Counted from the first letter of the stretch, positions 34,076-43,117 are shown. The stretch is 64,000 bases of DNA from Pseudomonas sp. AOB-7 (GCF_003696305.1 NZ_RFFK01000008.1:143177-207176), one strand, 5' to 3'. Translations and numbers: made by a program. Notes: generated from the sequence alone by a model not told the origin.

Positions 34076-35575
34076 TTATCGGTCGGGTTCGCTGGCGAAG
34101 GCGCACAGCGGGTGTTCTGCGCTCCAGGCATCGGCGAAGGGAATGGCCGGCTGGAACAGGTCGCGCCAGTCGGGCCGGCCGAAGGCGCGGTCGGCATGGC
34201 TCCGCATCAACCTGTGGTACTGGCGCTGGGCCTGACGCTGCAGGTCGCGATAATCGACGCCGTTGACCTGGCCGCCGTCCATCACGCAGCGGCCGCCGAT
34301 CCAGCTGGCGATGCAGTCGTCGCCGCGGCCGGCGAGGACGAGGTTCTTCAGTGGGTCGAACAGCGGCCCCAGGTGCAGGCCGTCGAGGCTGAACACGGTG
34401 ATATCGGCGCAGGCGCCCGGTGCCAGCCGGCCCAGGTCGTCGCGGCCGAGTGCCCGGGCACCGCCCAGGGTGGCGGCGTTGTAGAGGTCGAGGGCGCTGG
34501 TCTGCGCGCTGCCACCTTCCTTGAGGCGGGCGATGTTCAGGCCCTGGCGCATGTTCTCCAGCAGGTCTGCCGGCCAGGTGTCGGTGCCGAGGGCGAAGTT
34601 CACCCCGTGGGCCCGGTAGCGGCCGAAGGAGTCCAGCGCCTCGCCGTCGCGGGCGAACACCACGGGGCAGTGCACCAGGCTGCTGCCGCTGTTGGCCAGG
34701 CGCGCGAGGTCGTCGTCGCCTTCGATGTAGATGCCATGGGGCAGCAGCGTTCGTGGGCCGAGCAGGTCCAGCTCCTCCAGCCAGGCCAGCGGCGCCTTGC
34801 CTCGCAGCGCTTTCACCAGCGCCACTTCGCCAGCCCCCTGGCAGCAGTGCAGACGCACCGGAGCGGTCAATTCGCGGCTGAGGGTAACTGTGCGTTGCAG
34901 CAGCGCTGGGGTGCAGGTCTGGATGCGGTCCGGCAGCAGGGCGCCGCGAATCAACCCGTTGTGAGCGCCGTCGAAGTCGCGGAAGAAACGCTCGGCGGCG
35001 TCCAGCCCGGCCAGGCCACGGGGTTCGTCCCAATGCTCGGCGAGACTGCCGTCGGCGCGCAGGTACTGCATGCCGCTCATGTAGCAGGGGCCGAGGTAGG
35101 TGCGCAGGCCAAGCTCGCCGGCAACACCGGCGACCGCCGCGAATTCGTCGTAGGTTTCGGCCCACTCGCGGTAGTACATGGAGGTGATCGGCATGGCGGT
35201 GGTGATGCCGTTGCGGATCAGTTGGGTGAAGGCGTAGCGGTACTTGAAGACTTCCTCTTCGAAGCGGTAGCTCTCCTTCGGCCCATGGGCGAGGTAGTCC
35301 GCCGACCACATGCGGCCCATGGCGGCCTCGTCGCCGTTGTCGAGACACAGCACCGTGGAGTCGAGATCGCCCAGGGCGTCGAGGTCGATGAAGCCGGGGC
35401 CGAGCAGGGCGTTGCCGTAGTCGATCCACTGATCCACCGGGCCGGGAAAGCCCCGGCCGACGAAGAGGATGCGGGCGCCTTCGATGATCACCTCGCCATC
35501 GCGCCAGAGCACGTGGCGAGTGCCATCGAAGCCCACCACGCAACTGGCCTTGAGGCCGATGCGCGGCGTATTCAC
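34076..35575 (-). CDS. Amidohydrolase family protein lacking the HxH motif
   Basis: The 499-residue product uses a GTG start that overlaps the upstream stop by 4 bases (GTGA). The overall pattern is that of ATZ/TRZ-type hydrolases: LLGPGFID at the first strand, APVRLHCCQG, LLPHGIYIEGDDD, GTDTWPADLLENMR and a final composite-barrel domain. However, the place where HxH metal ligands are normal reads GFIDLDALGD, so these His residues are missing while the later His and Asp remain. It may use a different metal site or be a non-hydrolytic paralogue. The reaction is unknown. Confidence 0.8.
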   Translation of the reverse strand: MNTPRIGLKASCVVGFDGTRHVLWRDGEVIIEGARILFVGRGFPGPVDQWIDYGNALLGPGFIDLDALGDLDSTVLCLDNGDEAAMGRMWSADYLAHGPKESYRFEEEVFKYRYAFTQLIRNGITTAMPITSMYYREWAETYDEFAAVAGVAGELGLRTYLGPCYMSGMQYLRADGSLAEHWDEPRGLAGLDAAERFFRDFDGAHNGLIRGALLPDRIQTCTPALLQRTVTLSRELTAPVRLHCCQGAGEVALVKALRGKAPLAWLEELDLLGPRTLLPHGIYIEGDDDLARLANSGSSLVHCPVVFARDGEALDSFGRYRAHGVNFALGTDTWPADLLENMRQGLNIARLKEGGSAQTSALDLYNAATLGGARALGRDDLGRLAPGACADITVFSLDGLHLGPLFDPLKNLVLAGRGDDCIASWIGGRCVMDGGQVNGVDYRDLQRQAQRQYHRLMRSHADRAFGRPDWRDLFQPAIPFADAWSAEHPLCAFASEPDR

Positions 35576-36768
35576 AGACGGCGCTCCAGTAGGCGGCCCT
35601 TGGCTGCTATCAGCTTGCCGGCGCGATACACCTGGCGCGTCGGCCGCGCCACCACGGCTTCTCCGAGGCTTTGTGCATCCATCAGCAGGAAGTCGGCGCG
35701 GGCACCGAGGGTGAGGCCGTGTTCCGACAGGCTGAGGGCCTTGGCGCCATTCTGGCTGGCGGCATCGAAGGCGGCGGCCAGCTCGTCGTCCTTGGCCAGA
35801 TCGAAGCGGAAGGCCAGCAGCATGGCGCGCTCCAGCATGTCGCCGTTGCCCATGGGCGACCAGGCGTCGCGGATGCCGTCAGAGCCCAGGCAGAGGTTCA
35901 CGCCGGTTTCGCGCAGGGCGAGGAAGGGCGGCACTGAGCAGTCGGCCGGTGCCGAGCTCATCAGCGAAATATCCAGTGCAGCCAGACGCTCGGCCAGCGG
36001 CTTGACCTGGCTCCAGGGCGCCATGCCCAGGCAATAGGCGTGGCTGATCATCACCCGGCCCTGGCGGTTGAATCGCTCGGTGTAGTCGGCGATGCGGGCG
36101 ATCTGCCAGAGGCCCAGTTCGCCCTTGTCGTGCAGGTGGATGTCCACGCCCCGGTCGAACTCGGCGGCCAGGCCGAAGACGATGTCCAACTGGGCGACGG
36201 GGTCATTGTCGATGCCGCAGGGGTCGAGTCCGCCGACGTTTTCCACGCCCAGGCCCATGGCCTGGCGCATCAGCTCGGCGGTGCCGGGGCGGCTGACCAG
36301 CCCGGTCTGCGGGAACACCACCAGCTCCAGGTCGATCAGGTCGCGGTAGCGCTCGCGCAGGGCCTGCATGGCCTCCACATGGCGCAGGCCGAATTCGGGG
36401 TCGATATCCACATGGCAGCGCATGGTCAGCGAACCACGGGCGATGCAGTTTTCCAGCAGCGCGCCGGCGCGCTCGGCGATGGGCGCGGTGACCTCGCGCA
36501 GCACGCGGCGCTCGTTGGCGATGTAGTCCTTGAGCGTCGGGCCGGCGCTGTTGGGGCGCCAGGGTTGGCCCCAGAGGGTCTTGTCCAGGTGGATGTGGCT
36601 TTCCACCAGGGCGCAGGTCATTAGTTGGCCGGCGCCATCGATATCACCGTCGGCACACGGTGCAGCGCTGGCCGGGCGGCGCTCGGCGAAGCGCCCGTTC
36701 TGGATGAGGAAGTCTTCAGCCGCGCCGCCGAAGGGGCGGACGTTGCGCAGCCAGTAAGTGTCGGTCAT
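35572..36768 (-). CDS. Cytosine-deaminase-like amidohydrolase
   Basis: The 398-residue protein has the full CodA-type metal set: ESHIHLDKTL (about 56-65), RCHVDIDPEFGLRHVEA, DIHLHDKGELG, ISHAYCLG and GSDGIRD. Family members hydrolyse amino or amide groups on rings such as cytosine or ammelide. The N-terminal strand (YWLRNVRPFGG) and C-terminal FLLMDAQSLGEAV complete the composite barrel. The neighbouring transporter and second amidohydrolase suggest it acts on an imported nitrogen compound rather than on cytosine itself, but cytosine is not excluded. Confidence 0.82.
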   Translation of the reverse strand: MTDTYWLRNVRPFGGAAEDFLIQNGRFAERRPASAAPCADGDIDGAGQLMTCALVESHIHLDKTLWGQPWRPNSAGPTLKDYIANERRVLREVTAPIAERAGALLENCIARGSLTMRCHVDIDPEFGLRHVEAMQALRERYRDLIDLELVVFPQTGLVSRPGTAELMRQAMGLGVENVGGLDPCGIDNDPVAQLDIVFGLAAEFDRGVDIHLHDKGELGLWQIARIADYTERFNRQGRVMISHAYCLGMAPWSQVKPLAERLAALDISLMSSAPADCSVPPFLALRETGVNLCLGSDGIRDAWSPMGNGDMLERAMLLAFRFDLAKDDELAAAFDAASQNGAKALSLSEHGLTLGARADFLLMDAQSLGEAVVARPTRQVYRAGKLIAAKGRLLERRL

Positions 36769-36800
36769 GGGGGCATCTCAACGCATGAAGGTGGACAAAC

Positions 36801-36836
36801 GTAGGATGGGTTTCGCTGCGCTCTACCGCATCCTAC
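36801..36836. repeat. Short GTAGGATGG-class palindrome
   Basis: Outer GTAGGAT and ATCCTAC bound a 36-base element with the TTCGCTGCGCTC interior typical of the class. It lies between the cytosine-deaminase-like gene and the binding-protein gene. Confidence 0.7.
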
Positions 36837-36851
36837 AAAGGCCCAAAGGCG

Positions 36852-37904
36852 TCAGTCCTTGAGCTTGGACCAGATACGGTCCTGCAGCTCGCGGGCCTGG
36901 TTGCTGCACTCCTTCTCGGGGCGCAGGCGCTCGGCGTAGGCGTCGGGCATGTTGATGGCGTCCATCACGCGCCACTTCTGGTCCAGCAGCGCGTCGCTGT
37001 CGATGCCGTTGGCATAGGCGATGGCGTTGGACACGGCAGCAGCGTTTTCCGGCTTCATCATCCAGTCGATGAAGACCTTGGCGTTGCCTGGGTGCGGCGC
37101 GCTCTTGGGCACGGCGAAGTTGTCCTGAAACATGGCCACGCCTTCACGCGGGTAGACGTACTTGATGCTGTTCTTCTGCAGCGTGGCGCGGGCAGTGGAG
37201 CCGTTCCAGTTCTGCATCATGATCACCTCGCCCGAGGCCATGCGGTCCACGGTATTGTCGGAGCTGTACATCTTCAGGAAGGGTTTCTGCTTCTGCAGCA
37301 GCTCGAGGATGCGCTTGGCGTCCTGCGGGTTTTCGCTGCATTCATCCACGCCCAGGTAATGGCTGGCGGCGTTGATCAGGCTGCTCGGCGTATCCAGCGC
37401 AGCGAGTTGGCCTTGCAGTTCGGGACGCGGCTCGAAGAATTCTTTCCAGGAGTCGTCCAGCTTGCCGCCCGGCACCCGTGCGCTGTCGTAGGAGAAGCCA
37501 GTGGTGCCCCAGAGGTAGGGCGCCGAGAACTTGCGGCCGGGGTCGAACTCGGGATCACGGAAGGCCGGCTTCACATGGGTGAAGTTCGGCAGGCTCGGCG
37601 CGTCGATTTCCTGCAGGTAGCCCTGCTCGATAAGGGTGCGCATGATCGAGTGCGACGGCACGATCACGTCGTAGGCGGCGCCGCCGGCCTGCAGTTTGGC
37701 CAGCAGGGTTTCGTTGCTGTCGTAACCGTCCATGGTGACCTTGATGCCGGTCTCCTTCTCGAACTTGGCCAGCAGTTCCACCGGGTAGTAGTCGGTCCAG
37801 TTGTAGAAGAACAGTTCCTTGGGTTCGTCCGCCTGGGCGCAGGCGGCGGCGAAACAGCCGAGGGTCAGACCGGTTACCCCATGACGCAATGCTTTCAACT
37901 TCAT
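36852..37904 (-). CDS. ABC transporter periplasmic binding protein, PotD/PotF type
   Basis: The 350-residue protein has a signal peptide (MKLKALRHGVTGLTLGCFAAACAQA) and then ELFFYNWTDYYPVELLAKFEKETGIKV, the standard opening of polyamine-type binding proteins, with ETLLAKLQAGGAAYDVIVPS after it. The ATG with GGAG upstream is preferred over one 15 codons earlier. The ligand need not be a polyamine: the adjacent amidohydrolases suggest a related cationic or amide compound. It follows the second permease gene after 49 bases. Confidence 0.88.
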   Translation of the reverse strand: MKLKALRHGVTGLTLGCFAAACAQADEPKELFFYNWTDYYPVELLAKFEKETGIKVTMDGYDSNETLLAKLQAGGAAYDVIVPSHSIMRTLIEQGYLQEIDAPSLPNFTHVKPAFRDPEFDPGRKFSAPYLWGTTGFSYDSARVPGGKLDDSWKEFFEPRPELQGQLAALDTPSSLINAASHYLGVDECSENPQDAKRILELLQKQKPFLKMYSSDNTVDRMASGEVIMMQNWNGSTARATLQKNSIKYVYPREGVAMFQDNFAVPKSAPHPGNAKVFIDWMMKPENAAAVSNAIAYANGIDSDALLDQKWRVMDAINMPDAYAERLRPEKECSNQARELQDRIWSKLKD

Positions 37905-37953
37905 TGTTTTTTCTCCGGTTGAAGAACAGGTTGGGCAGAGATGGAGCAAAGGA

Positions 37954-38745
37954 TCAGGCGGTGGGTTTGCCTCGCTGGCCGAGCCAGAAGGAGAGCACCA
38001 CCAGGACGATGGAAATCACCAGCATCAGGGTCGAGATTGCGTTGATCTCGGGAGTTACCCCGGCCTTGATGGCCGAGAAGATGTACACCGGCAGCGTGGT
38101 CGCACCGGGGCCGGCGACGAAGAAGGTCATGATGAAGTCGTCCAGGCTGACCACGAACGCCAGTACTGCGCCGGACAGCACCGCCGGGAACAGCAACGGC
38201 AAGGTCACCCGGCGGAAAGTGTGGAAGGGGTTGGCGTAGAGGTCGCCCGCCGCTTCCAGCAGGCTCTTGTCCAGGTCGTTCAGGCGCGCGCGAATCGGCA
38301 GGTAGGCGAACGGAATGCAAAAGCCGATGTGGGCGATGATCACCGTCAGCAGGCCGAGCTTGATGCCGAGCGCCATGAATAGCAGCAGGGTGGCCACCGC
38401 CGTGACGATCTCCGGCAGGATCAGCGGCAGGTTGATGCCGCCTTCCACCATCTTCTGCCCGTAGAAGGGCCGGTAGGTGGCCAGCGCCGCGAGCAGGGCG
38501 ATGGTGGTGGCGCAGACGGTGGCGATACTGGCGACTATCACCGAGTTCAGCGCCGCCGCCTGGATCGACGGGTTGGCGAGAATGCGCCCATACCAGGCGA
38601 AGGAGAACTCGGTCCACACCGTGGCGGTGCGGTTGGCGTTGAAGCTGTAGGCGATCAGCACCAGGATCGGTAGATACAGGTAGGCCAGCACCAGCAGGCT
38701 GGTTTCGCGGGTCAGCGGCAACTTCTTCAGGTGAGAGGCAATCAT
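37954..38745 (-). CDS. ABC transporter permease, PotC/PotI type
   Basis: The 263-residue protein has about six membrane helices, begins MIASHLKKLPLTRETSLLVLAYLYLPI and contains the EAAGDLYANPFHTFRRVTLPLL coupling loop (EAA motif) that contacts the ATPase. Its ATG overlaps the stop of the first permease by one base (TGATG), so the two are translated together. Confidence 0.9.
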   Translation of the reverse strand: MIASHLKKLPLTRETSLLVLAYLYLPILVLIAYSFNANRTATVWTEFSFAWYGRILANPSIQAAALNSVIVASIATVCATTIALLAALATYRPFYGQKMVEGGINLPLILPEIVTAVATLLLFMALGIKLGLLTVIIAHIGFCIPFAYLPIRARLNDLDKSLLEAAGDLYANPFHTFRRVTLPLLFPAVLSGAVLAFVVSLDDFIMTFFVAGPGATTLPVYIFSAIKAGVTPEINAISTLMLVISIVLVVLSFWLGQRGKPTA

Positions 38746-39659
38746 CAGCGGGCTCCCTGGCGGACGGCCTTTGCGGCTTTCTTGGCGTAGAGGGCGTAGA
38801 GCACCAGAGTCAGCAGCATCAGCCCGAGCAGAAGGAAGGACAGCGAACTGCCCAGCGGCCAGTTGCGCGCGGTGCCGAACTGCTGCTGGATCAGGTTGCC
38901 GATCATCAGCGTCTTGCCGCCGCCGAGGATGGCAGGGGTGATAAAGGCGCCCAGGCTCGGCACGAACACCAGCAGCGCACCGGCCACCACACCGGGCATG
39001 GACAGCGGCAGGATCACCCGGCGCAGTGCCTTGAAGCGGTTGGCGCCGAGGTCGTAGGCGGCTTCCACCAGGCGCCAGTCGAGCTTCTCCAGGGTGGAGT
39101 AGATCGGCAGGATCATGAACGGCAGGAAGCTGTAGACCAGCCCGACGACCACGGCGAAATCGTTGTACAGCAGGGTGATGCCGCCGGCCTGCGGGAACAG
39201 CGCATTGAGGCTCTGTGCCAGCCAGCCGTGCTCGCGCAGGATGATCAGCCAGGCGTAGTTGCGAATCAGCAGGTTGGTCCAGAACGGGATGGTGATCAGC
39301 AGCACCATGATGTTGCGCGAACGTTCGCTGAGGCTGGTCATCCACAGGGCCACGGGAAAGCCCACGAGGAAGCACAGCAGCGTGGTGCCACCGGCCTGCA
39401 GCACCGAGCGCAGCAGTGCCTGGGCGTAGACCCAGTTCAGTTCGAGGTTGCCGTCGAAGTCTTCCTGGAAGAACAGCTGCGTGTAGCTGTGCCACTGCCA
39501 GTCGGCACTCCAGTCCACGCCGCCATAGAGGTTGCGCGGCAGCAAGCTGATGTAGCCCATGATGCCCAGCGGAATGGCGATCAGGCAGAGCAGGGTGAGT
39601 AGCACCGGCGACAGCAACAATAGTCGGTTGAGGCTGGGGGAGGTGGCGCTGACGCTCAT
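38745..39659 (-). CDS. ABC transporter permease, PotB/PotH type
   Basis: The 304-residue protein has six or more helices and an EAA loop (VEAAYDLGANRFKALRRVILPL). It starts MSVSATSPSLNRLLLLSPVLLTLLCLIAIPLG and carries a large periplasmic loop after helix 1, as in PotH. It begins one base after the ATPase stop. Confidence 0.9.
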   Translation of the reverse strand: MSVSATSPSLNRLLLLSPVLLTLLCLIAIPLGIMGYISLLPRNLYGGVDWSADWQWHSYTQLFFQEDFDGNLELNWVYAQALLRSVLQAGGTTLLCFLVGFPVALWMTSLSERSRNIMVLLITIPFWTNLLIRNYAWLIILREHGWLAQSLNALFPQAGGITLLYNDFAVVVGLVYSFLPFMILPIYSTLEKLDWRLVEAAYDLGANRFKALRRVILPLSMPGVVAGALLVFVPSLGAFITPAILGGGKTLMIGNLIQQQFGTARNWPLGSSLSFLLLGLMLLTLVLYALYAKKAAKAVRQGAR

Positions 39660-39660
39660 C

Positions 39661-40749
39661 TCAGGCCTCCATCAGCAGGCAGGCGTGGGGCGGCAGATGC
39701 ACCGCCACGGGCGAGCCCACGGGACGGGCGCCGGTGGCGCCTTCGTTACTTTCGCGCAGCATCACTTTCACGTCATTGGCCAGCCGGCACTGGTAGAGCG
39801 TGGCCGTGCCAATGTAGAGCACGGCCTCGACCACGCCGCGCAGGTGGTGCGGTTCTGACGGAGCCACCAGCTTCGACCGCTCCGGACGGAACGCCAGTTG
39901 CGCGCGGCCGGCCAGGGAGTCGCCGTCGTTGGTGCAGGGAATGTCCACCGCAAGCCCATCGGGGCGGAACAGGCGACCGTTCTGCGGGCACTGGCGCAGC
40001 TGGCCGGGGAGGAAGTTGATGTCACCGATGAAGTGGGCGACGAAGGGGTGCTGCGGTCGCTCGTAGACCTCGCTGGGGGTGCCGATCTGCAGGATCTTGC
40101 CGCTGGCCATCACGGCGATGCGATCCGACAGGGTTAGCGCCTCCTCCTGGTCGTGGGTGACGAAGATGAAAGTGATGCCCGCCTCCTGTTGCACACGCTT
40201 GAGCTCCACCTGCATTTCCTTGCGCAGCTTGAGGTCTAGCGCGGAGAGGGGTTCGTCCAGCAGCAGCACGTCCGGGCGCGGTGCCAGCGCACGGGCCAGG
40301 GCCACGCGTTGCTGCTGGCCGCCGGAGAGTTCGGCGGGGCGGCGGCGGGCCAGGTGTTCCATCTGTACCAGTGCCAGCATCTCCCGCACCCGCACGGGAA
40401 TGGCAGCGCGCGCCAGGCCCTGCATCTCCAGGCCGAAGGCGACATTCTCGGCCACCGTCATATGAGGGAACAGCGCATAGTTCTGGAACACGGTATTGAT
40501 CCGGCGCTGGTACGGCGGCAGCTCGTCCACCCGTTGTCCGCCGATATGGATGCTGCCGGAGCTGAGTTGTTCGAAGCCGGCGATGCTGCGCAACAGTGTG
40601 GTCTTGCCACAGCCCGAGGGGCCGAGCAGGGTGAAGAACTCGTTGGGGCGGATGCTCACCGTAACGTCGTCAAGCGCCGGGGCCACTTCAGGGTCGTCGA
40701 TATAGCGCTTGCTGACGCGTTGCACTTCGATGGACGATTCGCGCTTCAT
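39661..40749 (-). CDS. ABC transporter ATPase, PotA/PotG type
   Basis: The 362-residue ATPase has Walker [14 protein letters not shown]-loop, signature [15 protein letters not shown], Walker [12 protein letters not shown] and switch His in VTHDQEEA, followed by a TOBE domain (about 285-360) usual for sugar/polyamine importers. It is first in the minus-strand operon; the GntR operator repeats lie just upstream of its start, which suggests control by the divergent regulator. Confidence 0.93.
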   Translation of the reverse strand: MKRESSIEVQRVSKRYIDDPEVAPALDDVTVSIRPNEFFTLLGPSGCGKTTLLRSIAGFEQLSSGSIHIGGQRVDELPPYQRRINTVFQNYALFPHMTVAENVAFGLEMQGLARAAIPVRVREMLALVQMEHLARRRPAELSGGQQQRVALARALAPRPDVLLLDEPLSALDLKLRKEMQVELKRVQQEAGITFIFVTHDQEEALTLSDRIAVMASGKILQIGTPSEVYERPQHPFVAHFIGDINFLPGQLRQCPQNGRLFRPDGLAVDIPCTNDGDSLAGRAQLAFRPERSKLVAPSEPHHLRGVVEAVLYIGTATLYQCRLANDVKVMLRESNEGATGARPVGSPVAVHLPPHACLLMEA

Positions 40750-40771
40750 TTTGGTGCGTCACCTTTTGTTT

Positions 40772-40794
40772 TTGTATGCAAAAATTGAATGCAA
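40772..40794. promoter_or_regulatory. Tandem GntR/FCD operator half-sites
   Basis: Two near-identical 10-mers, TTGTATGCAA and TTGAATGCAA, start 13 bases apart in the AT-rich gap between the divergent transporter and regulator genes, about 23 bases upstream of the ATPase start. TTG-TATGCAA is close to known FCD-type GntR sites. A flanking TTTGTA / TACAAA pair gives partial dyad symmetry to the whole block. Confidence 0.65.
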
Positions 40795-40891
40795 TCTACA
40801 AATAGCCCGTTTAAGCTGATTGCGCAACAGGCTTTTTCTGGCGGAATCTCTCCCTCCGAAGCAGGCCGTTCAGCGCAACAATGGAGTGACC

Positions 40892-41581
40892 ATGACCGAC
40901 AAGAAGCTGGAAACCATGGTGGACCGGGTCTATCAGGGGGTTTACCGGGCCATCAGCAAGCGCTCGCTGCGACCCGGCATGAAACTGGGCGAGGCTTCCC
41001 TGGCGGGGTTGTTCGGCGTCAGCCGCACTTCGGTGCGGGCGGCGCTCAAGCAACTGGAAGCCGATGGACTGGTGAGCTCCGAGCCGAACAAGGGCTGTTG
41101 GGTCTCGCTGCCCAGCGACGAGGAGATCCGCTCACTGTTCGAGACCCGGAGGCTGATCGAGATCGGCATCGTCACCGAGCTGTGTCGGCGGCGTGACGCG
41201 GCGGCCATGCGCAATCTGCGTGAGCATCTGCTGCTGGAGGAGGCGGCGCGGCGCGAGCATGACCATGAGCGGCTCATCCACCTGCTGGGCGAATTCCACA
41301 TCAAGCTGGCCATGGCGCTGCACAACCCGGTGCTGCTGGACTGGTTCCGCAAGCTCATCTCCCGTGCCTCTCTCTACGCCGCGGCGCTGGACGACGAACG
41401 CCATGACGCCTGTCGTGACGACGAGCACCTGCGGCTGATCGAGTTCATCGAGGCCGGCAACCAGAACGCCGCCATCGAGTTGACCTGTTTCCACCTGGCC
41501 GCTATCCAGAACGCCATCCTCGAATCGGCCGACAAGCTCAAGACCGGCTACCACCCGCTGAAGCACCTGATCGAGAGCTGA
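40892..41581 (+). CDS. GntR family regulator (FCD subfamily)
   Basis: The 229-residue protein has an N-terminal winged helix (RPGMKLGEASLAGLFGVSRTSVRAALKQLEADGLV, read in parts, about 30-70) and an all-helical FCD effector domain with FETRRLIEIGI, LLGEFHIKLA and RDDEHLRLIEFIEAG, in which the Asp/His residues normally bind a metal and an organic acid. The start has GGAGTG before it. It is divergent from the transporter operon and 8 bases upstream of the racemase-like gene, so it probably controls both in response to a pathway metabolite. Confidence 0.9.
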   Translation: MTDKKLETMVDRVYQGVYRAISKRSLRPGMKLGEASLAGLFGVSRTSVRAALKQLEADGLVSSEPNKGCWVSLPSDEEIRSLFETRRLIEIGIVTELCRRRDAAAMRNLREHLLLEEAARREHDHERLIHLLGEFHIKLAMALHNPVLLDWFRKLISRASLYAAALDDERHDACRDDEHLRLIEFIEAGNQNAAIELTCFHLAAIQNAILESADKLKTGYHPLKHLIES

Positions 41582-41589
41582 GCGCAGCG

Positions 41590-42357
41590 ATGAAGATCCA
41601 GTTGATCAACCCGAACACCAGTGCCGCCATCACTGCCCGCCTGGCCGAGGTCGCTCGAGATCTGCTGCACCCCGGCAACCAGTTGCTGGCCGTGACCAAT
41701 GGCGCGGGACCGAGCTCCATCGAGAGCCACTACGACGAGGCGCTTTGCCTGCCAGGCTTGCTCCAGGCCATTCGTGACGGTGAGCGCGAGGGTGCCGAAG
41801 GGCATGTAATCGCCTGCTTTGGCGACCCGGGCCTGCTCGCTGCGCGGGAAGTCGCCCGCTATCCGGTGATCGGCATGGCCGAGGCGGCGATGCACTTGGC
41901 AGCCTGGGTCGCGACCGGGTTCAGCATCGTGACGACCTTGAGCCGTACCAAGGTCATTGCTCGCCATCTCGTCGAGCGTTATGGCTTCGCGCAGCATTGC
42001 CGGGGCATTCATGCGGTGAACATCCCGGTGCTGGCTCTGGATGGACAGCCGCAAGGCCTGCAATCTCTGATGCACGCCGCCTGCCTCGAGGCCTTGGAAC
42101 GTGATGAGTCCGCCGCTATCGTCCTCGGTTGCGCCGGCATGAGCCACTTGGCCGAACCGCTCAGTCAGGCGCTTGGCGTGCCCGTGATCGACGGCGTGGG
42201 CGCCGGCCTGAAAATGGTGGAGTTGCTCGGCGAACTCAAGCTGAGTACCAGCAAACGGGGTGATTTGGACTATCCGTTGGCCAAGCCCTATACGGGGTTC
42301 CTGCAGGGCTTCGCCTGGACGGAACGCCTGCCCCCCAAGCCTCGTTTTGCCGATTGA
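41590..42357 (+). CDS. Asp/Glu/hydantoin racemase family protein
   Basis: The 255-residue protein starts MKIQLINPNTSAAITARL and has the two catalytic cysteines expected of the family, in ACFGDPGL (about residue 77) and LGCAGM (about 180). Hydantoin, allantoin and aspartate/glutamate racemases, as well as maleate isomerase-like enzymes, share this fold. NPNTS near the start is most typical of hydantoin/allantoin-type members. It is in one operon with the GntR gene. It would supply the correct stereoisomer of a cyclic amide intermediate, by inference. Confidence 0.85.
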   Translation: MKIQLINPNTSAAITARLAEVARDLLHPGNQLLAVTNGAGPSSIESHYDEALCLPGLLQAIRDGEREGAEGHVIACFGDPGLLAAREVARYPVIGMAEAAMHLAAWVATGFSIVTTLSRTKVIARHLVERYGFAQHCRGIHAVNIPVLALDGQPQGLQSLMHAACLEALERDESAAIVLGCAGMSHLAEPLSQALGVPVIDGVGAGLKMVELLGELKLSTSKRGDLDYPLAKPYTGFLQGFAWTERLPPKPRFAD

Positions 42358-42475
42358 TTGTCTGTTTGGCGCCTTGGGCTGGCATGCCCTGGCGCCCGTT
42401 GGTTTAGGCCGGAGGCGGCGCACCTGGCAGAGCGCACTACACTGCATGACAGGGCTTGCCATAGAGGGGCGCGCC

Positions 42476-43117
42476 ATGTCTGAGATCAGCCGTCGCCATC
42501 TGCTGCTCGCCGCCGGCGGCGCCCTGCTGGCCAGCCCGGCGCTGGTGCTGGCCGAGCGTCTGCTGACACCGGCGCAGACCCTCGGGCCCTTCTACCCCGA
42601 CCAGCTGCCGCTGGATCGCGACAACGACCTGGTGCAGGTCGAGGGCCAGGCCGAGCCAGCGCGCGGCACCCGCGTGCAGCTGCACGGGCTGATCCTCGAT
42701 GGCCGCGGCCAGCCGCTGGCGGGCGCGCTGGTGGAAATCTGGCAGGTCGATGCCAACGGCATCTACCTGCACAGTCGCGGCGGCGACCGCCAGCGCCGCG
42801 ACCCCGGCTTCCAGGGCTACGGCCGCTTCACCACCGGCGCCGACGGCCGCTATCGCTTTCGCACCATTCGCCCGGTGGCCTATCCCGGGCGCACCCCGCA
42901 TATCCACCTGGCGGTGACCCTGCCGGGGCTGCCGCGCTTCGCCACCCAGTGCTATATCCGCGGCGAGCCGCGGAACGCGCGCGACGGCCTGCTCAACGCG
43001 ATCCGCGACCCACAGCTGCGCGAACTGCTGATCGTGCCCTTCGTGCCGGTGACCGGGCAGGTCGACGAGCAGGTGGCGCGTTTCGACGTGGTGCTGGGCG
43101 CTACCCCGGCTTCATGA
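42476..43117 (+). CDS. Exported intradiol ring-cleavage dioxygenase-like protein
   Basis: The 213-residue protein begins with a twin-arginine-like signal (SRRHLLLAAGGALLASPALVLA). The intradiol pattern follows: LGPFYPDQLP, a beta-rich core with GALVEIWQVDANGIY, YGRFTTGADGRYRFRTIRPVAYP and the Fe(III) ligands in TPHIHLAV. Intradiol enzymes split catechols between the hydroxyls; periplasmic versions are known in Pseudomonas but substrates are unclear. It follows the racemase gene by 118 bases and is not clearly part of that cluster. Confidence 0.85.
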   Translation: MSEISRRHLLLAAGGALLASPALVLAERLLTPAQTLGPFYPDQLPLDRDNDLVQVEGQAEPARGTRVQLHGLILDGRGQPLAGALVEIWQVDANGIYLHSRGGDRQRRDPGFQGYGRFTTGADGRYRFRTIRPVAYPGRTPHIHLAVTLPGLPRFATQCYIRGEPRNARDGLLNAIRDPQLRELLIVPFVPVTGQVDEQVARFDVVLGATPAS

